Below are positions 22,615 to 31,590 of a stretch of DNA of 64,000 nucleotides, piece after piece; position 1 is the first letter of the stretch, and each line of letters begins with the position of its first letter. Source of the stretch: Aricia agestis (Eukaryota; Arthropoda; Insecta; Lepidoptera; Lycaenidae); NCBI RefSeq assembly GCF_905147365.1, contig NC_056406.1:6150501-6214500 (forward strand), given 5' to 3'. The position numbers were made by a program, and so were the translations under genes. Under the pieces are notes generated by a model. That model saw only the letters and a program-made list of their open reading frames with translations. It was not told the DNA's origin and made no database searches.

Positions 22615-22656
22615 TTTTTTTGGGTTAGCATTATTAATGCTATCCCAAAAAAATAC
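22612..22656. repeat. 22-bp-arm hairpin at the end of a repeat
   Basis: GTATTTTTTTGGGTTAGCATTA pairs with TAATGCTATCCCAAAAAAATAC with one mismatch and almost no loop, directly at the 3' end of the repeat at 22272-22614. Confidence 0.8.
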
Positions 22657-23153
22657 CCTTTTGCAACTTCTTTGCAATTCTACGACTGCTGTCGTTCTTT
22701 ACTCGTTGCCGAATTATTGTAATATACTCCGCCTTCTACTGTAAATGCAAACACGTTTGACCTTCAATAATAGAATAAAAGTATTAAATATATTTCCGTT
22801 GTCTGGTACCTGTAACACAAGTCCTTTAGGTACTTAGCACGGGGCCAGACTGACGTGGTGTGAAGCGTCCATAGATATTATTATTATTCAATATAAGTGG
22901 CATCACACATGTCCGTTATTATCAATAACTGTAATTAATTTACACTGTAACAATATGGTCATATCACGCATGATATACTGTTGTTCGGCACGCCAGGGTT
23001 GAGTTAGGGCGGGCGCAAACAAGGGCACGTGCTGCGACATGTGGGGTTGTAAAAACCATTATTGTAACGACCTCTAGTGCAATTTATTAAGGTCATGTAT
23101 CGTGGGATGAGGTCAAGTGCAAGTTTCGATTTTGAGCAAGATTTATCCGTAGC
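22657..23153. other. Non-coding, presumed intron
   Basis: No exon or known repeat was recognised. Confidence 0.45.
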
Positions 23154-23480
23154 ATTTTTTATTTATTTATTTATTATCCAGCCCTACAAATAATAAATTG
23201 GATTTCTTATGAGTTGGATTTATGTGACCTAATGTCAAGAGAAAATAAATGATAGATCTTGCATAAGCTTTAAATAAGCTCGGCTAAACTGGAAGTTGCC
23301 AATCGGCGCAAGAGACCAAAAAAATCGAGCACTGCTGATCCTTCCATTTTTGCCGACCAATTTTGAAGGAATGCATTATTATTTATTATACATCTACAAA
23401 TTGAAATACTATACCTTTCATTTTGTATGGCCGTCTGAATATGCGTTTTTAATTTAGCTCGTATGTAGCATTGTTTCAAG
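23154..23480 (-). mobile_element. Possible LINE 3' end with (AAAT)n tail
   Basis: Read on the minus strand, a frame of 69 codons (23479-23270) containing SAVLDFFGLLRRLATSSL is followed by about 100 bases of 3' sequence and a terminal (AAAT)n run (plus-strand TTTATTTATTTATTTATT near 23160). A short simple-repeat tail after a frame is typical of some non-LTR retrotransposons. I cannot match the peptide to a domain, so the LINE call is tentative. Confidence 0.3.
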
Positions 23481-24082
23481 TGTAATATGTTTTATGGGTA
23501 GAATTAAATGCATCGCCGCCGTCGGGCACCCCCTGCACAAACAAGAGGGTTGTGAGTGAAGGGTTGCACTTACTTCACATACAATCTATTTAATACTTTT
23601 GTTTGAGTTTTTTTAACTGCCATTTTTTACGTCTCCGTAGAACCTTTTATTAAGCAGGGATCATGGACTACTGGGTAGTTAGGTATTCCATCGCAGCTTT
23701 GTTAACGTTCTGAAATTAATAGGCGTAGTTTTTCCAGCAGTTGAATCTGAATTCATATCTACATTCTTTCTTTTTCGTATTTTTATCGAACATCGCATTC
23801 AAAGTATCAGTTAGAAGTTGGTGACAACGGATTTTCCGTTTTCGTCGAAAAGGAATAAAGGTCCTATTCATGTCCACGCAGGTGGTTTGTCACGTTGAAC
23901 AGAACTACTACACGTGAACACGCCGTATGTCGGAGATGAATTCACAAAGTTCCACCAAAGTACAATAATAACGAAAGTTGGATCCGGCGGACTCATTTCC
24001 CCGCTGTCACCTGCTCTCAGGCCGTTTGTCCACCGTCGCCGTCTACCGAGAACGAGATTATTTGGGCCGATGAAATGCCACT
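23481..24082. other. Non-coding, presumed intron
   Basis: No exon or known repeat was recognised. The 93-codon frame starting at 23914 runs into the repeat complex that follows and is not supported. Confidence 0.45.
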
Positions 24083-24253
24083 TTAGGGCCAGGCCACAAC
24101 ACTGCGTTGCGGCGTCGCATCTCCAACATCATCGCATCTACGACGCCGCAGAACGCATCTTAAAAATTTCCGATATAAAGATTGCTATACTATAATATAA
24201 AATTTTTGCGTTTGCGACATCGCATCGCATTTCTGTGCGATGTTGTTGCAACG

Positions 24254-24438
24254 CAGTGTTGTGGCCTTTTTTTTAACATGGGGAAATGCTTTACGCATCC
24301 CCGGCAAATTGGGGATATCGACCGGGGTATGTGAGACTCCTTCGTAGTCTACTCACTAAAACCCCATGGTGCTCCACTCATCGCTTATGCAGAGTTGCGG
24401 GTACGATAGAACCTACCGCAACTACAGTGTTGTGGCCT
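24254..24438 (-). mobile_element. LINE 3'-end retroposon with 14-bp duplication
   Basis: The insert 24268-24424 is flanked by CAGTGTTGTGGCCT (24254-24267 and 24425-24438). On the minus strand it ends CATTTCCCCATGTTAAAAAAAA and contains CACCATGGGGTTTTAGTGAG and GGGGATATCCCCAATTTGCC-like stems. It is the same family as the insert at 18959-19100. It landed inside the right TIR of the surrounding MITE. A 75-codon plus frame here is not a gene. Confidence 0.8.
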
Positions 24439-24470
24439 GGCAACACTGTAGTTGCGGTAGGTTCTATCGT
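24403..24470. repeat. Perfect 30-bp-arm hairpin across a LINE junction
   Basis: The arms 24403-24432 and 24441-24470 are exact complements with an 8-nt loop TGGCCTGG. The left arm consists of the LINE 5' edge plus the target duplication. The right arm is its inverted copy. It is followed by a direct repeat of TTGTGGCCTGG (24471-24481). The structure must therefore be younger than the LINE insertion. Confidence 0.9.
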
Positions 24471-24503
24471 TTGTGGCCTGGCCCTTAGGTATGACCTAGG
24501 TCC

Positions 24504-24597
24504 TAGGCTATAGGTTTCATTTTCTACCGACATTGGTCTAGCGACCCATGCCGCCGCCGATTTTAGTGGCGTCGAGCAAAATGAAATCTATAGCCTA
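24504..24597. mobile_element. 94-bp MITE-like element with 20-bp TIRs
   Basis: TAGGCTATAGGTTTCATTTT (24504-24523) pairs with AAAATGAAATCTATAGCCTA (24578-24597) with one mismatch, enclosing 54 GC-rich bases. No target duplication was recognised. Confidence 0.6.
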
Positions 24598-25738
24598 ACA
24601 TAAAATAGAATTTTATTTGATTTTTTGTCGTTGACGTCCCGGTGACGGCGGCGGTGGACAAACGACCTCAGAGTACAGACGTGAGACGACTTTTAAAAAG
24701 CTTCCGCGGGGCGGCGACTACTTTTAATATTCGCAATATTGCAATCAATACATTTTTAATATTGGCTGTACTTGACAACTTCGCAGAAGCACAGTGTGCA
24801 ACTTTCTTTATTATGGAAAAGCTTTGTAGTTTTATTTTGAACTAGCTTTTGTGTCAATTTTATAATAGTTAATAGTACAAGCAATCTAAGAAATATCTAA
24901 AGAATAGATTGGGTTTATGACTCTTTTTATAGGCAAGTGATGAAAATTCGATGTTGTAATGAATTGTTCCTTTGTACTTTATTTATTACTGTATGGTACT
25001 CAATTACCTACCTAATAAAGTATACATGTCATTTACACGTAAGCAACAATGCACAAAAGGTATTGTAAGGCGACAGAGGGTACACGTCCATTTTTCTTTT
25101 TCGTTCCCACGAGATCATTATGAGCATACTAAGCGAGCAAGAAAAATGATATGGTGCCAACTGCCAAGACATCATTGTTTTTTAAAAAATAAACTTGTCG
25201 GTGTAACTAGCTTCTACAATGAAGTATTCCAGTTAATTCCTAATTTTATTACCATCTTTCCTAAGATTTAAATAGACAAGCTTTATTTTAATGAAAATAG
25301 TCCTCATTAAACCGGCTTCGAAACGCGCAACGCAAGGAAGTACTAACGTACCGAATAAATAGAGTAAGTAATTGGTTGAAAAGTAGGAATTAGGCGGTGT
25401 CGAGCACTCGGATCGGGATTGAGTGTGGTAATTCATATAATTGAAGCGTCCTGCTGCGCTCTCCGAGCCACGGGCAGAGGCACGCGAGACCTCATCTAGC
25501 CGCCATTACGTAAATTAACTAATCTTAAGATGGCCGATTTGTGTTAAGTGTCATTTGGTGGGTTCGTTGTATTGTGAACTTTGAATAATGATATTACTGC
25601 CAGTGCTGGCTACCAACATTGTTGGCTCGCAGTTCATAGTTCGCTTACACACACATATCTAAAAATTCACTGCTTGAAAGGTAGTTTCCTAGGCATAATA
25701 GTTCGTTTTTCGTTCTACTTCAAGAGGGATATCAATAA
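24598..25738. other. Non-coding, presumed intron
   Basis: Open frames at 24642-24845 and 24972-25271 have no splice or family support. A CpG-richer patch lies at about 25440-25510. No repeat was recognised. Confidence 0.45.
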
Positions 25739-25979
25739 CTTTTTTTTCTAGCCTATGCTGTCCCACTGCTGGGCAAAGGCCTCCCCCAAGGTCTTCATTG
25801 TGCTCGCTCCTGTGCCACCGCTGGCCAGCCTGGCTGGTATGCTTCCAGCTCATCGCGCCATCTTTTTCTAGGCCGGCCGCGGCGGCGGTGTCCATCTTCC
25901 GGTACCCACTGTGTTGAGATCTTTGCCCAGCGGTCGGGATACATGCGACTTACGTGTCCCGCCCAATCCCATTATGTAA
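25739..25979 (-). pseudogene. RTE-type LINE, C-terminal ORF fragment and poly-A tail
   Basis: The minus strand encodes WDWAGHVSRMYPDRWAK, then a basic RRRGRPRKRWRDEL motif, then a frameshift or stop near 25800, then LGEAFAQQWDS in another frame and a poly-A tail (T run at 25740-25747). The order GHV.RM - RW - GRP..RW.DEL - G.AF.QQW is the typical C-terminus of RTE-clade and related endonuclease/reverse-transcriptase proteins in arthropods. Only the last ~75 codons are present, a 5'-truncated dead copy. Confidence 0.8.
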
Positions 25980-26716
25980 AAATTAACCCCACTGTCTTGT
26001 GTATAAGGTATAAGTTAGAACTAAGTATAATATTCTTACTACCATGCTAAAACATAGTTTTGTTATATTATATTAAATCTGCTTCAGCAAACAATAAAAC
26101 AGACTAATGCAATCAAAGCATGAAACGTTCAGGTTAAAATAACTTACGGCCGCTTAACTTGTTCAGACACCCGTCAAAACTTTCTGTACATCGCATAGTT
26201 TAATGCGCATAATTCGCCAAAACCATATTATTTCGCCTTTATACTGCTGCAAGCACTGACAACTACATCTTTGTTTTGCTTCGGTGAATCAAACGACTTT
26301 TACATTCTGCACTATCTCAAAGTTTTAAATAGAGATAGAGATTAAATAGAGATCTATAAGTATAGCTTCCATTGGATTGTTTCAAAGCACGTAACGCAAA
26401 GTGCTCCAATTGGATTTGAAAAGCTTGAACACTTCTGAATATATTCTTTTGATTGAGCGTTTTACTCGAAAGAAAATGGTATCGTCACACAACGATCCAG
26501 TAGTAGCACCGATGTCGTCTGTTGGGGAGGAGTGATCGCCGGGCCGCACGCGACGGTTCGTGTCTGCCAGGTATCGCGAACCGCTGGCATGTTAATTGTG
26601 GATATAACTTTTCTTCCCTATTGATCCAACTTGTGTTTTGCACTGCTTTGATATAATGGTTCAGAGATAAGTAGAGCTCTGATTCGCAATCGGCAGGGGT
26701 GCCGTTTCCATCCCAG
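25980..26716. other. Non-coding, presumed intron
   Basis: No exon or known repeat was recognised. A GC-rich patch sits around 26510-26590. Confidence 0.45.
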
Positions 26717-27030
26717 CCGGGCTAGCACGGTCACCAGTGGAAATGCGAAAGTATAGACAAACTGTGGAGATAAACTTAAGGTGAAGTTCCGATCTTTTTT
26801 AGTTCCGAAAAATTAAATTAAAAAGCCACTTTATAACAGACTATAGTCCTAAAATTTCAAATTATATCCTACTTTATGACATAACATATATTATAGTCTG
26901 TCATAAGTGGCATTTTAATTGAATTTTTGTCGGTCGCGATTAGCCGCGGTAAAGATCGGAACGGACCTTAAGTTTATGTCCACAGTTTGTCCATACTTTA
27001 GCATTTCTACTGGTGGCCGTGCTAGCCCGG
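26717..27030. mobile_element. 314-bp foldback MITE with ~130-bp arms
   Basis: The left arm begins CCGGGCTAGCACGGTCACC and runs through AGTATAGACAAACTGTGGA, TTCCGATCTTT and GCCACTTTATAACAGACTATA. The right arm is the reverse complement of all these in order, ending at GTGCTAGCCCGG. Identity is roughly 85-90% by eye with small indels, so it is moderately old. It has no coding capacity. Flanks carry CAG on both sides, too short to rely on as a target duplication. Confidence 0.85.
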
Positions 27031-27056
27031 CAGGTGGTGCTATGAGACATTTTTAG

Positions 27057-27806
27057 GTCTCTATTAGTGATGTAACGAATGTTGGATTTTTCAGATTCGC
27101 GAATGCGATTGCGAATATTTATCTTCAACATTCGCGAATGCGAATATTTTAAAATTTCAAAAAAAGCGCGCGTAAAATGTTCGACAGGTTTGACGTTTCG
27201 TGTCGGCTATGTTTAAATTGAACATAACCGAACCGATATTGCTAATAGTCTGTCAAGAAAGTGAAAAAATTAAAAAGTGGCAACATCGTAGTGTCATTCC
27301 ATTTTTCTTAGATTGATTTGAAAGGGAAAGACACTAAGATGTTGCCACTTTTTAATTTCTTTTTATTTAAATTGAATGAATTTAGTCACAGACAGTTCAT
27401 TCTAAAAGTTTTGTTTTGTTTTGAGGTTAGTTTTTTTTAGTAAATAGAAATTGTAAACTTTATTTAAGAATGATAGTAAAGTAATAATATACTACTAAAT
27501 GAATGCAAACCTTACATAGTTGTAACAAGGTTGATTAATGTTAGATTTGATAAGATCTGAAGTTCTTTTTTCATAAATGACTTATGAGGCTTTAATTTAC
27601 AATGTAGAAGTATGATTTAATAAAAATATCTAAGTGTTATCTATTGTATTATTATATTATTTCAAATGCATGCATATAATAATTTCCTTTTTGATTATTA
27701 AAACATTCGCTAAATATTCGCATAATTTTTGCGAATGCGAATATTGAAAAATACGCGGATATTCGCGAATGCGAATGCGAATATCCGTTACATCACTAGT
27801 CTCTAT
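27057..27806. mobile_element. Non-autonomous hAT-type element, 734 bp
   Basis: The element 27065-27798 starts TAGTGATGTAACGAAT and ends ATCCGTTACATCACTA (inverted, one mismatch in 16). It is flanked by a perfect 8-bp duplication GTCTCTAT (27057-27064 and 27799-27806). An 8-bp duplication with short TIRs is the hallmark of the hAT superfamily. Both subterminal regions are packed with GCGAAT/ATTCGC repeats (about 27093-27148 and 27705-27783), probably transposase-binding arrays. No transposase frame remains. The interior holds a further inverted repeat (27262-27363). Confidence 0.85.
27262..27363. repeat. 34-bp inverted repeat inside the hAT element
   Basis: AATTAAAAAGTGGCAACATC and GTAGTGTC on the left (27262-27295) pair with GACACTAAGATGTTGCCAC and TTTTTAATTTC on the right (27330-27363). 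The spacer is 34 nt. It may be a smaller MITE that inserted into the hAT element. Confidence 0.75.
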
Positions 27807-29163
27807 TACATTATACGGGCAGACGCTTGTACGGTAAAGGAAAACATGATGAGGAAATTCGCACAATGCACATGGTTGGTCCTAGACGTTAACCTTATTC
27901 CTCACTATGTAGATTATGTAGTAAGAGTGCTATAATATGTGCTGGGCAACCATACGAACTTTTATAATAATTAATAACCTATTCCAGGCACTCTGAAGAT
28001 TTAATTCGCTCTGACAATATTGTAAAAGTCATCCACAACAGCTGATGAAAATAATTTTACGCCAAAATTAGTAGGCCAGACAACACTGACATTTGTTTAT
28101 TAAACATTACGCGGTGCAACCTTTCCGAGAAATTGTGTACTCTTGTTACGCAATTGCTCGCTATAAATGTAGAGCTCTTAACTTGGTCTCGCTCGTAATA
28201 TACGGCAGAACGCTTCATAAAGTTTATAGAAATTCCGTGGGATAGGTCCGAATATGTTGGCAAATAAAAATAAACCGAAAACGTGTGCTACAAATTCGCC
28301 GGTAACTGAAACGTTCCAGCGATTAGCTCAGTGCAGTGCGGTACCGAAGCGTCCGAGCCAATGAGGTGGAAGCGAATGGACACTAACTTGAAGCTTTGAG
28401 GGTAGTTTGCGACTAAATAACTTGCCGGATGAATTGATATTGCGATTTACAGACTTTATTTGTGTGGATGACATTGCGAGTTGCGACGGTATTCATCCCG
28501 CGTTTGTGTTTGTTTTAATAGCATTTTTGAATAGTTTAATTTTGTTTCGTTGCTATCAAATCTACTGAGTCGTTTTAATTTGCTATAAGGTGATTACAGA
28601 CTGAAAGTAACATTCATAAACACTCTATGTTTATGAATGTGAAAATTTGGATAATCAAGTTTTGCCAAATTGTAAAAAAATATATGAATTTGTGCAAATT
28701 TTACGTGTTCCAGCGTCAGTACGCATGGGCAGGCTCATCCGAAGAGATCACAGCCTTCCAGAATATTGTTTGTGAAATTAGTGCTTGTACGGTATTTCGT
28801 CGCTGGCTCAAAAGTCAAAAGGGCCTTCATATCGGAAAGGCACTTGCGACATGTCTGATGTTGTGAGTCTATAGGTGACGCTAACTTCCCCATCTAAATA
28901 TTCTCAAGATCTAAGAAGCTAAACTTGGAAATGGGATATAAGAGGGTTTAACTGTTAGTAAATATTTGATTGTGTTCCTTTGTTCAGTGACGCGTGGTTT
29001 AATCTGTGAAGATGGTTTCGAGAACAATTTGTAGCGAGAGCGTCGTGTTGTAAAGCATTTCTTGGCTTCTAAAGTAACACACGCTGCAGCTTGCTGTCGA
29101 TTTAATGAACATCGAAGCAACGCGCAGGAAATAAAGACAATTTTGTGTTAGCCTTAAAATGTT
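27807..29163. other. Non-coding, presumed intron
   Basis: No known repeat was recognised. A stretch at 28718-28863 sits between TTCCAG and GTGAGT, but its frame from the upstream exon ends in TGA before the donor, so it was not called. Confidence 0.45.
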
Positions 29164-29356
29164 TCTTAAGTATAGTTTTCACAGAGCCAGTACTGGCTGC
29201 CTATAAGACTGGCAGCCAGTATTGGCTTGGTATATGCCGCGTGTGAACAGTTTGGCCTGGCTTGAAAAACTGTTCACACGCGGCATATACCAAGCCAATA
29301 CTGGCTGCCAGTCTTATTGGCAGCCAGTACTGGCTCTGTGAAAACTATACTTAAGA
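29164..29356. repeat. Giant hairpin: 90-bp arms, 13-nt loop
   Basis: The arms 29164-29253 and 29267-29356 pair with a single mismatch. The arm reads TCTTAAGTATAGTTTTCACA, then a palindromic AGCCAGTACTGGCT core, GGCAGCCAGTATTGGCTTGG and CGCGTGTGAACAGTTT. It contains smaller GCCAGT/ACTGGC palindromes, giving possible alternative folds. No target duplication was clear. It may be a very young foldback MITE. It ends 55 bases before the microexon at 29412. Transcribed as part of the intron, it would form a long double-stranded stem. Confidence 0.95.
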
Positions 29357-29411
29357 CACAATTCTGACTATGGTAATTGTGTCTAAAATAAGTTTTGTAT
29401 TATCTCCGCAG

Positions 29412-29439
29412 CCACGTTAATGTCATTAAAATTGAAAGG
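29412..29439 (+). CDS. Candidate 28-nt microexon
   Basis: The acceptor is TTTTGTATTATCTCCGCAG (AG at 29410-29411), with a branch-point-like CTGAC about 45 nt upstream. The donor is GG|GTAAGTATT at 29440, a near-perfect consensus. Joined to the exon at 18882-18949, the pending AC takes the first C. The rest reads nine in-frame codons, HVNVIKIER, ending in phase 0 with no stop. The combined start peptide is 32 residues. The exact phase match, open frame and strong sites together support a real exon, though 28 nt alone can arise by chance. The protein family was not recognised. Confidence 0.5.
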
Positions 29440-30657
29440 GTAAGTATTCACAAAAAATCCTTAATAGTATTTGGCTGACGAGTTCTCCATGATGGCTCAT
29501 AATTTCAGCATGAAATATTATGTCTCACCCGCCACAACTCGCGTCGCGCACAATCTGCTGACGTTAATTAATAATGAGCTAAAGCTGTGTACGTTACACC
29601 GGGGAACCTTAGAGTTTTCCACTTATTCGCTAATTTTAATTAGCCATACGGAGCTATGTTTGAGCCAGGGAGCTCATAAAATGAATATTATACAAGAGAT
29701 TAATTCGTCAACGAGCTAATGAAATAAGGAGATAGAGATTTATTTTTGTGGAATTTGCATGAATTTGGAACAGTAACATTCTTTTGAAAACAGACAAAAG
29801 CTCAGGGTGCGTGGACTAGTGACTGTGGGAATGATATTTAACGTATTTATAATTAATAATTTAATACTGTTTTTTATTTTAAAAATGTCATGAAATGCGT
29901 TTTCCAAGCGATACCATCTCTAAACCGTGCTGTTACAATGGATGAGCCCCAAAATTAGTAATACGAATAAATACTTCTTATTATTGTCAATATGGATGAT
30001 GAATATATAATTATGGATAAGATTCTTCTTTTTAATTGATTTTAAATAGAGACATATTAGCGACATAATTTTTCTATACAAACTTTCTAAGTTATACTTC
30101 TACTATATCCAGTATCACTCAGTTCATTCCATGTAACGCGTTGTGGATTAATACGTATCGTATTACAAATAATTAATTTGCACGTTTGATTAGCCCCACG
30201 GGGTCCACTCAGTCGCCTCAGTGAACACGATTCGATGAACCGCACTCGATGTGTATTGACGGGCTACACCTGTACGACCCAAACAGGGAATACACACATG
30301 TTTACAGATATTTACTGCTAAATAATAAGTTATTTACTGACTGGATTTATGTCACAAATATACTATGATCATTGATCAACCACGTCAAGTTTCAAGGCAT
30401 TTAAGAGATTAAAATCTGCGTTTTGACCACTGCGCTGATGATGAGAATGACTTTTCTGGCTAATTTCTAATGTCCCAAAACAGCGGAACAACTACAGTTT
30501 ACCTTGTAAAAGCACAAGCAAATATTGACACGGCATAAGCAGACTTTTCCAGTATTGTTTCAAGTTTTACGAGGAGGCGACTCTTAAATCACAAATATCG
30601 CAGCTAAGTATTAACGGAATCACAATACACTATATGAACGTAGAGAAAAACGAAGTA
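29440..30657. other. Intron start with dense TAAT motifs
   Basis: Between about 29480 and 29740 there is less repeat-like, balanced-composition sequence with many homeodomain-type cores (TTAATTAATAATGAGC, TAATTTTAATTAGCC, GAGATTAATTCG, GCTAATGAAAT). It could be a conserved intronic enhancer. This is inference from motif density only. An 82-codon frame across it (29471-29719) is not supported. The rest shows nothing recognised. Confidence 0.3.
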
Positions 30658-30892
30658 AAAAATTGGCCAAGTGCGAGTCGGACTCGCGCACGAACGGTTC
30701 CGTACCGTTATAGACTATCGAAAATAGGGAAAAATCAGTTTTTGTATGGCAGCCCCCCTTACTTATTTATTAATATTAATGTACACATATGAATGAGGAT
30801 TTTGTGAAAATTTCAAATGTAGGTACATGTTCCCATTATGGATTACGAGCCAAAAGAACAAAAATAACGCTTGTTGTACGGAACCCTAAAAA
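30658..30892 (+). repeat. GGCCAAGTGCGAGTCGG...CGGAACCCTAAAAA repeat, shortened copy
   Basis: It starts AAAATTGGCCAAGTGCGAG and GGACTCGCGC, then GGTTCCGTACCG, and ends GTACGGAACCCTAAAAA. It is a widespread lepidopteran interspersed repeat with TIR-like GGTTCCG/CGGAACC. The internal part is shorter than in the copy at 33731-34219. Confidence 0.8.
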
Positions 30893-31382
30893 CGAAGCTA
30901 CTTGATATGGAGGGAGCAAAATGAACTCTACATTCTACAACAATAATTTTATTAATTTCGCAAAATCAGCAGGAAACTCTAATGGAGCTGTAACGTCGGC
31001 CAGAGGCCACTAATTAGCCGCAGGTCAAAACGATTTGTCGCAAATTAATGGCACACAACGATACCTTTAATTTTTCAGCTTACGTTTAAATTTTCTCTTC
31101 GTCGTAATGTCAATTCGAAGCTTCAATTACAATTTGTTATTGCTTCTGAGAATTGAAGATGCGTGAATACAGCCGAGAGATACTAATTGACAGACGCTAA
31201 AAGAAAAAGTTATTCGTATGCTTTGTTGGCGACCTTGATCCGAATGAATGAGCCAATCTAGTTCGTTTGTCGATCTGATTGATTGGTTATAACGGTCCTG
31301 TCTCTAAATTAGTTCACTGCCCTTACATTGATCTCATTTAAAGTACTCGAAAGTTAATTCAACAAACAAAAATGGTACTACA
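30893..31382. other. Non-coding, presumed intron
   Basis: No exon or known repeat was recognised. Confidence 0.45.
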
Positions 31383-31590
31383 AATATATTATCTTATATC
31401 TTTAAACGAGCAATTCTTGTATATAAATATATATTTGGAATCTCGGAATCGGCTCTAACGATTTTTATTAAATTTAGTATATAGGGGGTTTTGGGGGCGA
31501 TAAATCGATCTAGCTAGGAATCATTTTTAGAAAATGTCATTTTATTCGTGTTTTATCGAATACCGAGCAAAGCTCGGTCAAATAGCTAGT
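31383..31590 (+). repeat. SINE-like repeat, GACCGAGCTTTGCTCGG family (copy 1)
   Basis: From the right end inwards it reads CTAGCTATTTGACCGAGC, TTTGCTCGGTATTCG, GATCGATTTATCGCCCCC, GGCTCCGATTCCGAGATTCC-like and a TATATATTT tail. It matches the opposite-strand copy at 43390-43575 throughout. Confidence 0.8.

Larger units (their letters stand above)
24083..24487. mobile_element. Inverted-repeat element interrupted by a LINE tail
   Basis: The left end TTAGGGCCAGGCCACAA (24083-24099) matches the inverted right end TTGTGGCCTGGCCCTTA (24471-24487) with one mismatch. The left TIR continues to 24110 (CACTGCGTTGC), and its partner GCAACGCAGTGTTGTGGCC is at 24248-24266. Without the later insertion this would be a roughly 200-bp MITE with TIRs near 28 bp. 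A LINE 3' end (24268-24424) and a copy-back hairpin (24441-24470) then split the right TIR. No target duplication was resolved, so the superfamily is not assigned. Confidence 0.7.

Noticed and set aside
28718..28863. Internal exon between TTCCAG and GTGAGT
   Set aside because: In the phase set by the upstream exon it ends in TGA before the donor, and no family is recognised in the other frames.
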